Shown: positions 6,197 to 6,316 of the stretch, piece after piece
Layout of the letters: the number at the start of each line of letters is the position of its first letter
How positions within the stretch are numbered: the first letter of the stretch is position 1
DNA from: JAFAHZ01 sp035656415
Lineage (GTDB): Bacteria > Vulcanimicrobiota > Vulcanimicrobiia > Vulcanimicrobiales > Vulcanimicrobiaceae
Reading direction: 5' to 3'
Assembly: GCA_035656415.1 (NCBI GenBank)
Contig: DASRSM010000111.1
Coordinates: forward strand, 1 to 6,316
Length of the DNA: 6,316 bases
Position numbers and translations under genes: made by a program
The notes under the pieces: generated by a model
Told to the model about the DNA's origin: nothing
What the model saw: only the letters and a program-made list of their open reading frames with translations
Databases searched by the model: none

Positions 6197-6316
6197 TTAT
6201 TGCGCGTAGTTGATTCCAGCGTTGACTTGAGAGATAGCTTGATTAACCAACCTTATCGCGTTATTGCGGTGACCGCCCTTATCCGCAACGGCTTGATTGA
6301 GTTGTGCGAGAGCCGC
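6197..6316 (-). CDS. C-terminal end of a small unrecognised protein with a DKGGHR motif (partial)
   Basis: On the - strand an open frame enters from the right edge and ends at TAA (6199-6197), giving 39 visible residues. They include LNQAVADKGGHRNNAIRLVN and end in QVNAGINYAQ. The pattern of Ala, Leu, Ile and Gln suggests amphipathic helices around a Lys-Gly-Gly-His-Arg turn. From memory, similar endings (DKGGHR, then a helix, then VxAGI) occur in small, often exported bacterial proteins of unknown function; I could not check this. The frame is open through all 39 codons to the edge, which alone is weak evidence for a gene; the motif resemblance is the main support. G+C is 60 of 120 bases, lower than the neighbouring exporter gene. 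It converges on the exporter, with 11 bases between stop codons. The start, length and any signal peptide lie outside the window. Confidence 0.65.
   Translation of the reverse strand, partial: AALAQLNQAVADKGGHRNNAIRLVNQAISQVNAGINYAQ

Noticed and set aside
1..6316. CRISPR array, insertion sequence, phage genes or defence genes
   Set aside because: No regularly spaced repeats, transposase motifs, terminal inverted repeats or phage-type genes are visible. The window is ordinary core-genome content.

Overview
The window is a compact chaperone locus. An HtrA-type serine protease gene (3' part only) is followed by dnaK, grpE and dnaJ in the classical order, then a half-size ABC exporter gene, all on the + strand. 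A further gene enters from the right edge on the - strand, and only its last 39 codons are visible. Coding density is high and codons favour G/C in the third position. DnaK has the short ATPase-domain form, without the roughly 24-residue insert of proteobacterial DnaK. DnaJ carries only half of the usual zinc-binding region. Together these suggest a G+C-rich bacterium outside the Proteobacteria, perhaps a Terrabacteria-type or candidate-phylum lineage such as Eremiobacterota or Chloroflexi. That placement is inference from sequence style, not a firm identification.

Layout: 2-607 is the C-terminal part of the HtrA protease, with the catalytic-serine motif, one PDZ domain and a glutamine-rich tail. 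608-865 is non-coding and holds a perfect 11-bp GC hairpin just after htrA, an imperfect inverted repeat overlapping a -10-like hexamer, and a GAGG ribosome-binding site for dnaK. 866-2728 is dnaK. 2729-2811 contains a strong hairpin. 2812-3351 is grpE, which overlaps dnaJ (3348-4361) by four bases (ATGA). The ABC exporter (4377-6185) starts 15 bases after dnaJ. The convergent - strand gene ends 11 bases beyond the exporter.

DnaK, DnaJ and GrpE form one folding machine: DnaJ delivers clients and stimulates ATP hydrolysis, DnaK holds the client, and GrpE releases ADP. HtrA would handle damaged proteins in the cell envelope, so protease and chaperones together make a proteostasis neighbourhood. 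The exporter is probably co-transcribed because of the tight spacing, but its substrate cannot be read from the sequence. I see neither a CIRCE (HrcA) nor a HAIR (HspR) operator upstream of dnaK, and no hrcA or hspR gene in the window.

I did not find a convincing undescribed system. The points most worth a second look are the reduced zinc region of DnaJ, the non-CIRCE inverted repeat upstream of dnaK, the hairpin between dnaK and grpE, and the small convergent gene at the right edge.
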